Source of the DNA: Amycolatopsis sp.
Lineage (GTDB): Bacteria; Actinomycetota; Actinomycetes; Mycobacteriales; Pseudonocardiaceae
Length of the DNA stretch: 64,000 bases
Assembly: GCF_025464955.1 (NCBI RefSeq)
Contig: NZ_JAODNM010000030.1
Coordinates: 1-64,000 of the forward strand
Reading direction: 5' to 3'
Shown: piece by piece, positions 26,797 through 34,188 of the stretch
Layout of the letters: each line of letters opens with the position of its first letter
Position numbering within the stretch: the first letter of the stretch is position 1
Translations under genes and position numbers: made by a program
The notes under the pieces: generated by a model
Told to the model about the DNA's origin: nothing
Seen by the model: the letters and a program-made list of their open reading frames with translations, nothing else
Databases searched by the model: none

Positions 26797-27381
26797 CTAC
26801 CGACGGGAGTGGGTGAGCTTGCGGTCACGGCCGTTCAACTCCCGAGAGGTAATCCCCCTTCGTTTGTCGATCGTGCGTAACGAGATGTACGGGACGCTCG
26901 ATTGGATCTTGCGAAAATTCTGCATGATCGTGAGCACGTCGGTTGCCCTGCTCAAGGCCAACACGATGATGGTCAGGAACGCCGTATCAATCCCCTTCAA
27001 GTTGTTCGGCAGGAAGAGTTGAGTGACGAAGATCGCTGTCACACCCAAGGCGGAATTCCAGTAGAACCGCGTCGACATGCGACGAAGCTCCGTTACGCCA
27101 CTGGCGTCTCTGCAGTAGCTGATGACCACCATGTGCCGGACGAAGACGAGCGCAACCGGCAGCAAAACCGCGATAAGACTGAGGCAAAAAGACCATGCCT
27201 GATGGTCGTAATAGTGCGGTACCAGGGGAAGCAGCACGACAGCCGAGATCGTACCGGCGTCAAGTAAACGAACGACGGTGCGCAAACGGGTCTTCAGCGG
27301 CGGTTTGCGCAGCCCATGGTGACCCGAAATCTTGCGTTGACCAGCGGAGAGCGCTCCGATATGCGACGTCATGGCCACCAT
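26797..27381 (-). CDS. Small membrane protein of low GC, unknown function
   Basis: The 194-residue protein has four likely membrane helices: AGTISAVVLLPLVPHYY, FCLSLIAVLLPVALVFVRHM, WNSALGVTAIFVTQLFL and FLTIIVLALSRATDVLTIM. The C-terminus is basic (RELNGRDRKLTHSRR). The start at 27381 gives MVAMTSHIGALS; the upstream extension looks non-coding. Its base composition is clearly more AT-rich than both neighbours, and it runs against the transfer operon. It may be an inserted cargo gene such as an exclusion or defence protein. This is inference. Confidence 0.55.
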   Translation of the reverse strand: MVAMTSHIGALSAGQRKISGHHGLRKPPLKTRLRTVVRLLDAGTISAVVLLPLVPHYYDHQAWSFCLSLIAVLLPVALVFVRHMVVISYCRDASGVTELRRMSTRFYWNSALGVTAIFVTQLFLPNNLKGIDTAFLTIIVLALSRATDVLTIMQNFRKIQSSVPYISLRTIDKRRGITSRELNGRDRKLTHSRR

Positions 27382-27522
27382 GATGCCACCCAGAGAGTCG
27401 CACTGACGCTGAATTCTCACATCCGGCCAGAGGGATCCCTCTCGCCGAAAGTGTTTGCCATGAACGTCGTGACAACACGACAGGCAAGAACATTCGCCAT
27501 CAACCACTGGAGGTCTCGCCCC

Positions 27523-28578
27523 ATGATCACTAACCCCACCAGGCAGCGCTCCCTGCGCGGCCACAAAGCGACCCGGCCGACTCCGCGCGCGGCCAACACC
27601 GCCGACCATCAAGGTCTGCTCGCCTGGCGGCTGACACCGCGGGACCGGTGGATCATCCGCATGGTCCACGAGCACCGCGTCCTCACCGCCCACCAGGTCA
27701 CCGCCCTAGCCTTCCCCAGCTTCCGGTCGGGCCGGATGCGGCTGCGCGAGCTGTTCCAGTGGGGCGTGCTCGACCGCTTCCAGCCCTTCGTCTCGGTCGG
27801 CACGGCCCCGATGCACTACGTGCTCGCGCCGGCCGGGGCCGCGGTGCTGGCCGCCGAGGACGGCCTCGACGTCAAAGAGCTCGGCTACCGGCACGACCGC
27901 GCGTTCGGCATCGCCCACAGCCTGCGCCTGGCCCACACCGTCGGGGTCAACGAGTGGTTCACCGCCCTGGTCGACCACGCCCGCCACCCGGATCCCGGCG
28001 AGCACGCCGCCCTGGATGCGTGGTGGGCCGAGGCCCGCTGCGCACGCCACTTCGGGGACTTGATCAAGCCCGACGCCTACGGCCGGTGGACCGCCCACGG
28101 GCAGACTGTCGAGTTCTTCCTGGAGTACGACTTCGGCACCGAGGTCCTGGGCAAACTCACCGGCAAGCTGACCGGGTACGCCGCGCTGGCCGAGGCCACC
28201 GGCATCACCACACCACTGCTGATCTGGCTGCCGACCTCCCGGCGCGAGGCCACCGCCCGCCGGTTGCTGCACAAGGTGTGGCGTGAGCTCGACGACCCGG
28301 ACTCGGTGCCGGTGGCCACCGCCGCGGCCGAGCTGCTCAACCCCGCCGCGGAGCACCCGAGCCCCGCCGACGAGGTCTGGCTCCCGCTGGACAGCCACGG
28401 CGCAACACCCGTCCGGCGCGGTCTGCACCAGTTGCTGGGTGCGTGGCCGCACGTCCCGCCGCCGGTCACCGAGGCCGACGACGAGCAGAGCGGCGCGGAC
28501 TCGCCGGCGCTGATGGCCCCGGCGCCCGCCCCGATGCCGCCGGCGACCTCGCGCGGCCCGAGCACGGGCAGGCGGTGA
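27523..28578 (+). CDS. Replic_Relax family winged-helix protein
   Basis: The 351-residue protein has the family's opening module WRLTPRDRWIIRMVHEHRVLTA, then HQVTALAFPSFRSGRMRLRELFQWGVLDR (winged helix), and the core VEFFLEYDFGTEVLGKLTGKL with its acidic residues. Replication-relaxation proteins are frequent on actinomycete plasmids and conjugative elements; their exact activity is unsettled. GGAGG eight bases before ATG 27523 fixes the start. It is coupled to the next gene by GTGA. Confidence 0.8.
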   Translation: MITNPTRQRSLRGHKATRPTPRAANTADHQGLLAWRLTPRDRWIIRMVHEHRVLTAHQVTALAFPSFRSGRMRLRELFQWGVLDRFQPFVSVGTAPMHYVLAPAGAAVLAAEDGLDVKELGYRHDRAFGIAHSLRLAHTVGVNEWFTALVDHARHPDPGEHAALDAWWAEARCARHFGDLIKPDAYGRWTAHGQTVEFFLEYDFGTEVLGKLTGKLTGYAALAEATGITTPLLIWLPTSRREATARRLLHKVWRELDDPDSVPVATAAAELLNPAAEHPSPADEVWLPLDSHGATPVRRGLHQLLGAWPHVPPPVTEADDEQSGADSPALMAPAPAPMPPATSRGPSTGRR

Positions 28579-29537
28579 TCGCGAAAGTGGGCGTGGCCGC
28601 GATCGGGGTGATCATCCTGATCCCGTTGTTGATCGCCGCCGGGGTGTCCGGGGCGATCTCGGCGGTGTTGGGCGGCGGCAGCCAGCCCAGCGCTACCGCG
28701 CTGGCCGACATTCCCGCCGACTACCTCGCCCTCTACCGCGAGGCCGCTGGGGTATGCCCAGGATTGGACTGGTCGATCCTCGCTGCGATCGGTAAGATCG
28801 AGACCAACCACGGTCGGTCCACATTGCCGGGTGTTTCCAGCGGTGCCAACGCTTTTGGGGCCGCTGGGCCGATGCAGTTCCTGCAGGGCACCTTCGACGG
28901 TGTGGTGGCGCGGCACCCGCTCCCGCCGGGCGGGGCGAGCCTGCCGTCGCGGTACAACCCGCACGACGCGATCTACGCCGCCGCGTACTACTTGTGCGAC
29001 AGCGGGGCGGGACGTGGGGATCTGCACTCGGCGATCTTCGCCTACAACCACGCGGAGTGGTACGTGCAGGAAGTGCTGGACCAGGCCAAGGAGTACTCGG
29101 ACGCCGCCGCGTCGGTGGGCACGGGCGACTGCAACGCCATCCAGGCGACCAGCGCGGTTGCGCTGGCCGCGATAAATCATGCTTGTGGGCAAAGGGGATT
29201 GCCGTATGTGTGGGGAGGCAATGGCGGGGCAGACGGCGGATTCGACTGCTCCGGTCTCACCTCGGCCGCCTACAAGGCAGCTGGTGTCACTCTACCCCGC
29301 ACGGCGGACTCGCAGTTCCGGGCGGGGCCGCGCGTACCCGACGGACAGCCGCTGCTGCCCGGGGATCTCGTCTTCTACGGCACCGCCGCGCACATTCACC
29401 ACGTCGGGCTCTACATCGGCGGCGGGATGATGATCGACGCGCCGGACTTTGGTCAGACTGTGAAAATCCAGTCCTACCGGTACAAGGGAGACGACTACGC
29501 GGGGGCTACGCGTCCGACTGGTTCCGTTGCGCCGTAA
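28575..29537 (+). CDS. Cell-wall hydrolase: lytic transglycosylase plus NlpC/P60
   Basis: The 320-residue protein has a membrane helix at 8-30. The lytic transglycosylase domain contains LDWSILAAIGKIETNHGRS with the catalytic Glu, and AAGPMQFLQGTF. The C-terminal NlpC/P60 domain contains YVWGGNGGADGGFDCSGLTS with the nucleophile Cys, and HIHHVGLYIGGGMMI with the His. Such enzymes open peptidoglycan for conjugation channels (VirB1-like). The GTG at 28575 overlaps the Replic_Relax stop. Confidence 0.88.
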   Translation: MIAKVGVAAIGVIILIPLLIAAGVSGAISAVLGGGSQPSATALADIPADYLALYREAAGVCPGLDWSILAAIGKIETNHGRSTLPGVSSGANAFGAAGPMQFLQGTFDGVVARHPLPPGGASLPSRYNPHDAIYAAAYYLCDSGAGRGDLHSAIFAYNHAEWYVQEVLDQAKEYSDAAASVGTGDCNAIQATSAVALAAINHACGQRGLPYVWGGNGGADGGFDCSGLTSAAYKAAGVTLPRTADSQFRAGPRVPDGQPLLPGDLVFYGTAAHIHHVGLYIGGGMMIDAPDFGQTVKIQSYRYKGDDYAGATRPTGSVAP

Positions 29538-29943
29538 GAGGTTCGACGTCGCCGACGGCCGCGCCCACCATAGCACTGAAGGGGTGGCCGTCGGGACCGA
29601 CGAGCAGGATGCGCTGGGTGAACAGCGGCGGGGTCGCGGGGTCGAGGGCGACGATGTTGAAGTAGCTGGCCAATTCGAACAGCGTGTTGGCCACCTCGCG
29701 GATGGTGGTGCGGTCCGGGTCGGCCTCGACCGACAGACCCTCGACCCGGATCTCCAGCACCCGCTGCTGCGGCAGGATCCCGATGACGGTGCGCACGTGC
29801 GCGGGGATGCCCCCCTCGTCGCGCAGCTCGGCGATGTCCTCGCTGAGCCGGACGGCGACGGCCTCCAATGTGTAGCCGGGGCCGATCCCGGCTCGCGTTC
29901 CCCACAGGACTAAGCATTCTATTGTGGACTCATATCGGGTCAT
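29506..29943 (-). CDS. Protein of unknown function, 145 residues
   Basis: The ATG has AGAGG upstream. The middle reads AVRLSEDIAELRDEGGIPAH and DPDRTTIREVANTLFELASY, an alternation of helices and strands without known catalytic residues. Its 3' end overlaps the cell-wall hydrolase gene by 32 bases tail to tail. It lies downstream of the RAMA-domain gene on the same strand and may be co-transcribed. No family was recognised. Confidence 0.55.
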   Translation of the reverse strand: MTRYESTIECLVLWGTRAGIGPGYTLEAVAVRLSEDIAELRDEGGIPAHVRTVIGILPQQRVLEIRVEGLSVEADPDRTTIREVANTLFELASYFNIVALDPATPPLFTQRILLVGPDGHPFSAMVGAAVGDVEPLTAQRNQSDA

Positions 29944-30035
29944 GGTGCACCTCTTCCGGGGTATCCGGATGCGGGCGCGCGACGGTATCGCCGCACGCCC
30001 GCATCCGGTGTGACATGTACGGGAATGCGCGCGGA

Positions 30036-30869
30036 CTACTGACCGCTCCGTGCGCGAAGCTCCGCGCGCAGGTCGCCCAACGTCCGCCCGTCGGATGCCC
30101 GCTGGAACGTGACCCAGCCGTTCTGCTGGTGGCCGCTCAACGCGGTGGCCGCACCGGATGGGGTCGCAAATACCCGCCCGTCGGCGAGGGCGATCGTCCC
30201 GTCGGCCCGGATCCGCGCGGTGTGACGCACCTCGAGGTTGCGACGGTTCCAGCCCAGCTCGTCGCCCGCTTCGGCGTCGAGCGCAACCGTGTCCTCGAAC
30301 CCCGAGACCGCCTCGGTGAGATCGCAGTGCAGCCCCATCACGGCGGCGGCAGTGGGCGCGACGATACGTGGCCAGTGATCGTCGACGCCGTGCCACTGGG
30401 CGACTCGCTGCCAGCGGCCGTGGCGGGCCAGCAGCATCTCGACATCGGTGGAGACGTCCCGCGAGCGTGGTTCGTTCTCGTGCCCCGTACTCGCTCGTGA
30501 GCTCAGGCGTACGACGAGATCCCCGTCGTAGAGGCTATCGGCCGGGGGCTGGTCGACAACCCACTGTCCGGCGAACAGGGCCACCTCGCCCGCACGGTCG
30601 GGATCGGTGTCGCCGACGATGGCGACCGCCGACACGAGCATCGCCCAGACGTTGTCAGGGCTCCGCATCGGTGTCGCGGTGAACGCCGGGGTGAGGATGA
30701 TCGTGTCCGCCCTCAGCCCTTCCCATTCCCGGATCGACGCCTCGTCATGCGGCTGTGACGCCCCGGTGGTTGCGTTGGCGGCCACGGGTGCGGGGGCGGG
30801 TTGCGGGGTGTCCACGGTGGCGCTGGGGGTTGGTTCGGGTGGTTCGGGGTTGTCGTGGTCGGTCGTCAT
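30036..30869 (-). CDS. RAMA-domain protein
   Basis: The protein has 277 residues. The last 75 contain TARIRADGTIALADGRVFAT, PSGAATALSGHQQNGWVTFQ and SDGRTLGDLRAELR, the pattern of the RAMA domain (dG..Y.SPSaAA...tG...NGW..W), known from restriction and methylation proteins and thought to read DNA modifications. The N-terminus is Pro/Thr-rich. The middle has no recognised nuclease motif. AAGGGA precedes the ATG. Its presence in an element with several methyltransferases fits a modification reader. Confidence 0.65.
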   Translation of the reverse strand: MTTDHDNPEPPEPTPSATVDTPQPAPAPVAANATTGASQPHDEASIREWEGLRADTIILTPAFTATPMRSPDNVWAMLVSAVAIVGDTDPDRAGEVALFAGQWVVDQPPADSLYDGDLVVRLSSRASTGHENEPRSRDVSTDVEMLLARHGRWQRVAQWHGVDDHWPRIVAPTAAAVMGLHCDLTEAVSGFEDTVALDAEAGDELGWNRRNLEVRHTARIRADGTIALADGRVFATPSGAATALSGHQQNGWVTFQRASDGRTLGDLRAELRARSGQ

Positions 30870-31187
30870 TGTCTATACGTCCCTTCGGTTATGCGGTGTG
30901 ACGGGCCGGGTTGGCCGACATGTATGGACGCTTCGTGAACGCGGAGTTGTCAACGCCTATGTGGCCGTCGTGGTCGGATTGGACCCGTGTGGAGCAACGA
31001 TTCACAGGTCAACACCACCATCCACACGAGACGGTCGTCTTGTTTGCCGACGCCGCTTGACTTCATGGGCCGAAGGAAGCGTTCATAGTGGTGTAGCCCG
31101 CACACACCGGCAGCGCACCGGGGGCCACATCCGCTCCGGCCGGGGCATGACCACCACCGATCACAAATCCATGAATCGAGGGACGTC
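30870..31187. other. Divergent promoter region, RAMA gene and wHTH gene
   Basis: These 318 bases lie between genes starting in opposite directions, so at least two promoters are expected. I found no clear repeat. GAGGGACG just before 31188 is the ribosome-binding site of the wHTH gene. Confidence 0.4.
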
Positions 31188-31898
31188 ATGTCCAGCAAGA
31201 CCCGCACCCGCAAAACCAGCACCACCGCCACGACCCGCTCCGCCACCGCGCTGCGGTCGGTTCCCGACCAGAAGACCGCCGCAACGACCCGCACGGACAC
31301 CGAAGACAAGCTGTGGGAGGCATTGCACACCAACCCGAACAGCTCCGCTGCCGACCTGTCCGTGGCGGCGAAGATCGGGAAGTCGACCGCGCAGAAGATC
31401 CTCGTCAAGTGGGAGGCTGACGGCAGCGTCACCCGCACCGCTGGGATCGTCGAGGGCGGTCGGCGCGCCGCCGACCTGTGGACGATCACCGATATCGACG
31501 CCGCCCCCGCCGAGGGGGAAGCCGCCGAATCGCCGAGTACCGAACCGACCTTCCCCACAGCCGACGAGACTGACCCCGGCGACGCCGAGCCCGTTGCCAG
31601 CGACGAGACACAAGCTGCAGACGATGGCGCGGCGACCGCCGCCGACCCGGCGAGTGACAAGCCACGGTTGGTACCGGGCGCGTTGCGCGGGATGGTCGAG
31701 GACTACCTGCGCGACCACCCCGGCCAGGAGTTCGGTCCCACCGCGATCGCCAAGGAACTGGGCGGGAAATCCTCGGGTGCGGTGAGCAACGCCCTGGACA
31801 AGCTCGTCGAGGACGGTGTCGCCGCGAAGACCAACGACAAGCCGAGGCGTTTCGCGCTCGCCCCGGCGGAGGCAGCTGCCACAACAGCAGCGAACTAA
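31188..31898 (+). CDS. Two-module winged-helix DNA-binding protein
   Basis: The protein has 236 residues. A first winged helix at about 40-95 (SAADLSVAAKIGKSTAQKIL, then WEADGSVTRTAG) is followed by an acidic linker and a second at about 160-220 (YLRDHPGQEFGPTAIAKEL, GGKSSGAVSNALDKLVEDG, AAKTNDKPRRF). The second module closely matches the N-terminus of the MoxR-like ATPase of this element (GGKSSGAIGNALAAL). It may bind operators of the element. It ends at a strong terminator. Confidence 0.7.
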   Translation: MSSKTRTRKTSTTATTRSATALRSVPDQKTAATTRTDTEDKLWEALHTNPNSSAADLSVAAKIGKSTAQKILVKWEADGSVTRTAGIVEGGRRAADLWTITDIDAAPAEGEAAESPSTEPTFPTADETDPGDAEPVASDETQAADDGAATAADPASDKPRLVPGALRGMVEDYLRDHPGQEFGPTAIAKELGGKSSGAVSNALDKLVEDGVAAKTNDKPRRFALAPAEAAATTAAN

Positions 31899-31917
31899 CC
31901 GCACAACATGCCCGAAT

Positions 31918-31956
31918 GTGGTGGTGTCCCAACGGCGACCGTTGGGACACCACCAC
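31918..31956 (+). terminator. Strong hairpin terminator after the wHTH gene
   Basis: A perfect 18-base inverted repeat (31918-31935 with 31939-31956) with the three-base loop CGA begins 20 bases after the stop codon. It is followed by a short T run. It works as a hairpin from either strand. Confidence 0.85.
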
Positions 31957-32446
31957 GTTTGCGTTCGCCTGATTACCGGGCCGACACGATGGCTTGACCG
32001 TGGGGCAGTCCGGTTCGGCTGGCGGACTACGTGGTGGTTCCCGCAACCGCTTCGTCACTGGCGACGGCGGGTACCGGGATGGGGGACGCATGATCGCGGC
32101 CGGGATGAAGTGTTACGGACAGCGCGTCGACGTCTGGCTGGCGAGGTGCGCCCACCAGGAGTCGGCGTCTCGACAGGCACGACTCCGGCCGGCGCTGGGG
32201 GGTTTGTGGGCGAGGGCGTAAACCTCTCCGCGGTGGGGCGGAAGAGGTAGGTCTGTCGGCACGAGCCCGTTAGGGACTGCGTGATCGGGATCGACACGCC
32301 GCGAAAGCTCGTTCCCGGTGAAGGTCGCGATCTTCGGCGCGCTCGTATGAATGTGGGGAAGTCCAGGTCAGGGTGTGAGCCACAGGCCGCCGTGCAAGGG
32401 CGGCGCGGACACGTCGGAAGTCGCCGCAGGGCAAGGACGAGGCGAT
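31957..32446. other. Intergenic region without recognised gene
   Basis: These 490 bases lie between the terminator and the 3' end of the minus-strand operon. Short open frames here have no ribosome-binding site or recognisable product. I see no repeats. Confidence 0.4.
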
Positions 32447-32785
32447 TCAGGTGGGTTTTACCCACTGGCAGCGTTCGGGGTTCCACACGGCCTGGGTGTA
32501 GAGGCGGTTGAGGTCGGGAAGACCGGGGCCGATCATCCAGCCGAGCTGTTCGCAGTCGAGTTGTCCGGGCCACCACCCGGTCCACACGTCCTGGCCGCAG
32601 TCGTGGTCGGCTTCGCAGCTCAGCCGTTGGAGTCCAGTGACCAGACAGCGCGCGACATCGCACCCGTCGTACTCGTCGCCGGGATGTGCCTCGCCGACCG
32701 CGACAGCGCAGTCCGGGCAGCGCTCCTGGAAGTCCAAGAGCCGGGAGACCTTGTTCTCAGCGCTCGGTTGATTGTCCTCAGTCAT
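32447..32785 (-). CDS. Cys-rich small protein of unknown function
   Basis: The 112-residue protein starts at MTEDNQPSAENK with GGGGAG upstream. It has seven cysteines, with pairs in RCPDCAVAVGE and in SCEADHDCGQD, suggesting metal binding. Trp-rich segments (DVWTGWWPGQLDC) follow. It overlaps the gene before it by eight bases. No family was recognised; it is typical of accessory genes of actinomycete conjugative elements. Confidence 0.55.
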   Translation of the reverse strand: MTEDNQPSAENKVSRLLDFQERCPDCAVAVGEAHPGDEYDGCDVARCLVTGLQRLSCEADHDCGQDVWTGWWPGQLDCEQLGWMIGPGLPDLNRLYTQAVWNPERCQWVKPT

Positions 32786-33155
32786 GCTTGCTCCCCTCAC
32801 ATTCACTAGTTGCGTTGTAGCGCTCGACCAGGGGCTCGGCGGGCAGCCACGCCCGGCCAGTTGTGATCCATACCCGGCCGTGGATGTAGGTGAACACCCA
32901 GTCAGTGTCCCGGCTGTCCGGCCACGACCACGGCCAGCCCTTGCGCGGGTGGTAGCCGTGGCCGAGGTTTTCGTCGATCCAGCAATCGAGGAGGTCGGCC
33001 GCGCCGTCGCCGTAGGTGAACGGGTCGGTCGCCGCCAGCAGCAGCCGCCCGCACCCGAGGCCGCGCACGGTTTCAGGGTCGGCGTCGCCCTGGATCGAGC
33101 CGAGCCGCACTGCGGACGGGCCGCGCTGGTCGTAGAAGTCGGCGGTGGTGCTCAC
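32778..33155 (-). CDS. Small protein of unknown function, 125 residues
   Basis: It starts at a GTG that overlaps the previous stop (GTGA). The sequence is aromatic and acidic: TDPFTYGDGAADLLDCWIDE, then HPRKGWPWSWPDSRDTDWVF. No catalytic motif was recognised. Coupled translation on both sides supports it as real. A role with the MoxR/VWA genes is possible but unproven. Confidence 0.5.
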   Translation of the reverse strand: MSTTADFYDQRGPSAVRLGSIQGDADPETVRGLGCGRLLLAATDPFTYGDGAADLLDCWIDENLGHGYHPRKGWPWSWPDSRDTDWVFTYIHGRVWITTGRAWLPAEPLVERYNATSECEGSKHD

Positions 33156-33748
33156 TGGCCGTGCCGTCGTTGCGGGTCGGCGGGGTGTTCGAAGTCGCAG
33201 TCGTCGTCACAGTCCTGTTTGCCCGAGCTGGTAATGAACGGGCACTGCTCGCGGTGGGCCTTGGTGAAGGTGACGCTGCCCTCGTCGTGCTCGATGACGT
33301 GCAGCCTGCCGCCGTAGGTGGTCGCCCAGGCGATGTCGTCTGGGGTGATGCGGCGGTCGCCGTTGTCGCCGTACATCGTCGCCAGCAGGGCGCTGACGGC
33401 GTCGAGAACGTGGGGCGACAGTGTGGGCGTGGTCGGTGCCGGGGCGAGGATTGTGCTGGCACGGCGCAAGAGTTCGTTGGCGACCGGGCCGAGTACGGCG
33501 GCGGCGTCAACGTGCGTGCTCGGGGTCGGAGTGGTGTCCCACCAGGTGGTGGCGGGCTCATCGTCGAGCAGCTTCCACCTCGTCTGGTCGTCGATCAGTT
33601 GGACGTATGCGAGGCTGCGGTCGATGCAGGCGTCACGGTCGATGGCGACACTCACAATGTGCTCGCCGACTTGGACGATGCGGGTATAGGAGTAACAGGT
33701 CGTGGTGGCGTCTGCGGTCTGGTCCAGTTGGGTGATCACGGCGGTCAT
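33152..33748 (-). CDS. Protein of unknown function, 198 residues
   Basis: The start MTAVITQLDQTADATTTCYS has GAAAGG upstream. The N-terminal half is beta-rich with IVQVGEHIVSVAIDRDACID; the middle is helical; the C-terminus has a Cys/His cluster (REQCPFITSSGKQDCDDDCD, then FEHP) that may bind a metal. No family was recognised. It is coupled by GTGA to the next gene. Confidence 0.5.
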   Translation of the reverse strand: MTAVITQLDQTADATTTCYSYTRIVQVGEHIVSVAIDRDACIDRSLAYVQLIDDQTRWKLLDDEPATTWWDTTPTPSTHVDAAAVLGPVANELLRRASTILAPAPTTPTLSPHVLDAVSALLATMYGDNGDRRITPDDIAWATTYGGRLHVIEHDEGSVTFTKAHREQCPFITSSGKQDCDDDCDFEHPADPQRRHGQ

Positions 33749-33857
33749 GACAAGCCTTTCGTCTGTGTGGTCGGTGCCTTGCCGGACTCGTTCCGGGCGC
33801 GGCACTGGCGGATCGGGGCCAGGGTGGCGAGTTCGGTGCGCGCTGGTCGTGGTGGTT

Positions 33858-34112
33858 TCATGTCCACCCCAAGATGTCGGCGGCGGGTGCGGGCAGATAT
33901 CCCAGTTGCTCACCGACGCCGAGCCACACGACGGGCGGGTCGGTCGGCGGTGTGCCGTCGCCGTCGGCGTCGTCCGATGTGCACGCGACGCGCGCGAGCG
34001 TGTGCTCCATCGGGTAGCCGGGTTGGGTGGCGCATCGGACGGGCGTGGCGGGGTCGTAGCGGCCGAGCGTGGCGATCAGGTCGGCCACGGTCGCGATGCG
34101 GTTGTCGTTCAT
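33858..34112 (-). CDS. Small protein of unknown function, 84 residues
   Basis: The ATG has GGAGG ten bases upstream. It begins NDNRIATVADLIATLGRYDP followed by ATPVRCAT, a short helix and strand pattern seen in many small actinomycete proteins of phage or element origin (the LxxxLxxxDPxxPV form). It ends with GYLPAPAADILGWT. It lies directly downstream of the VWA gene. Confidence 0.55.
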   Translation of the reverse strand: MNDNRIATVADLIATLGRYDPATPVRCATQPGYPMEHTLARVACTSDDADGDGTPPTDPPVVWLGVGEQLGYLPAPAADILGWT

Positions 34113-34188
34113 GGTCGGAACACCTCCGAAGGTGGGTCGGTTGTCGGCGGGGGTCCGGGGCGGGCGGCCCGCCCCGGACCCCGCCGGG

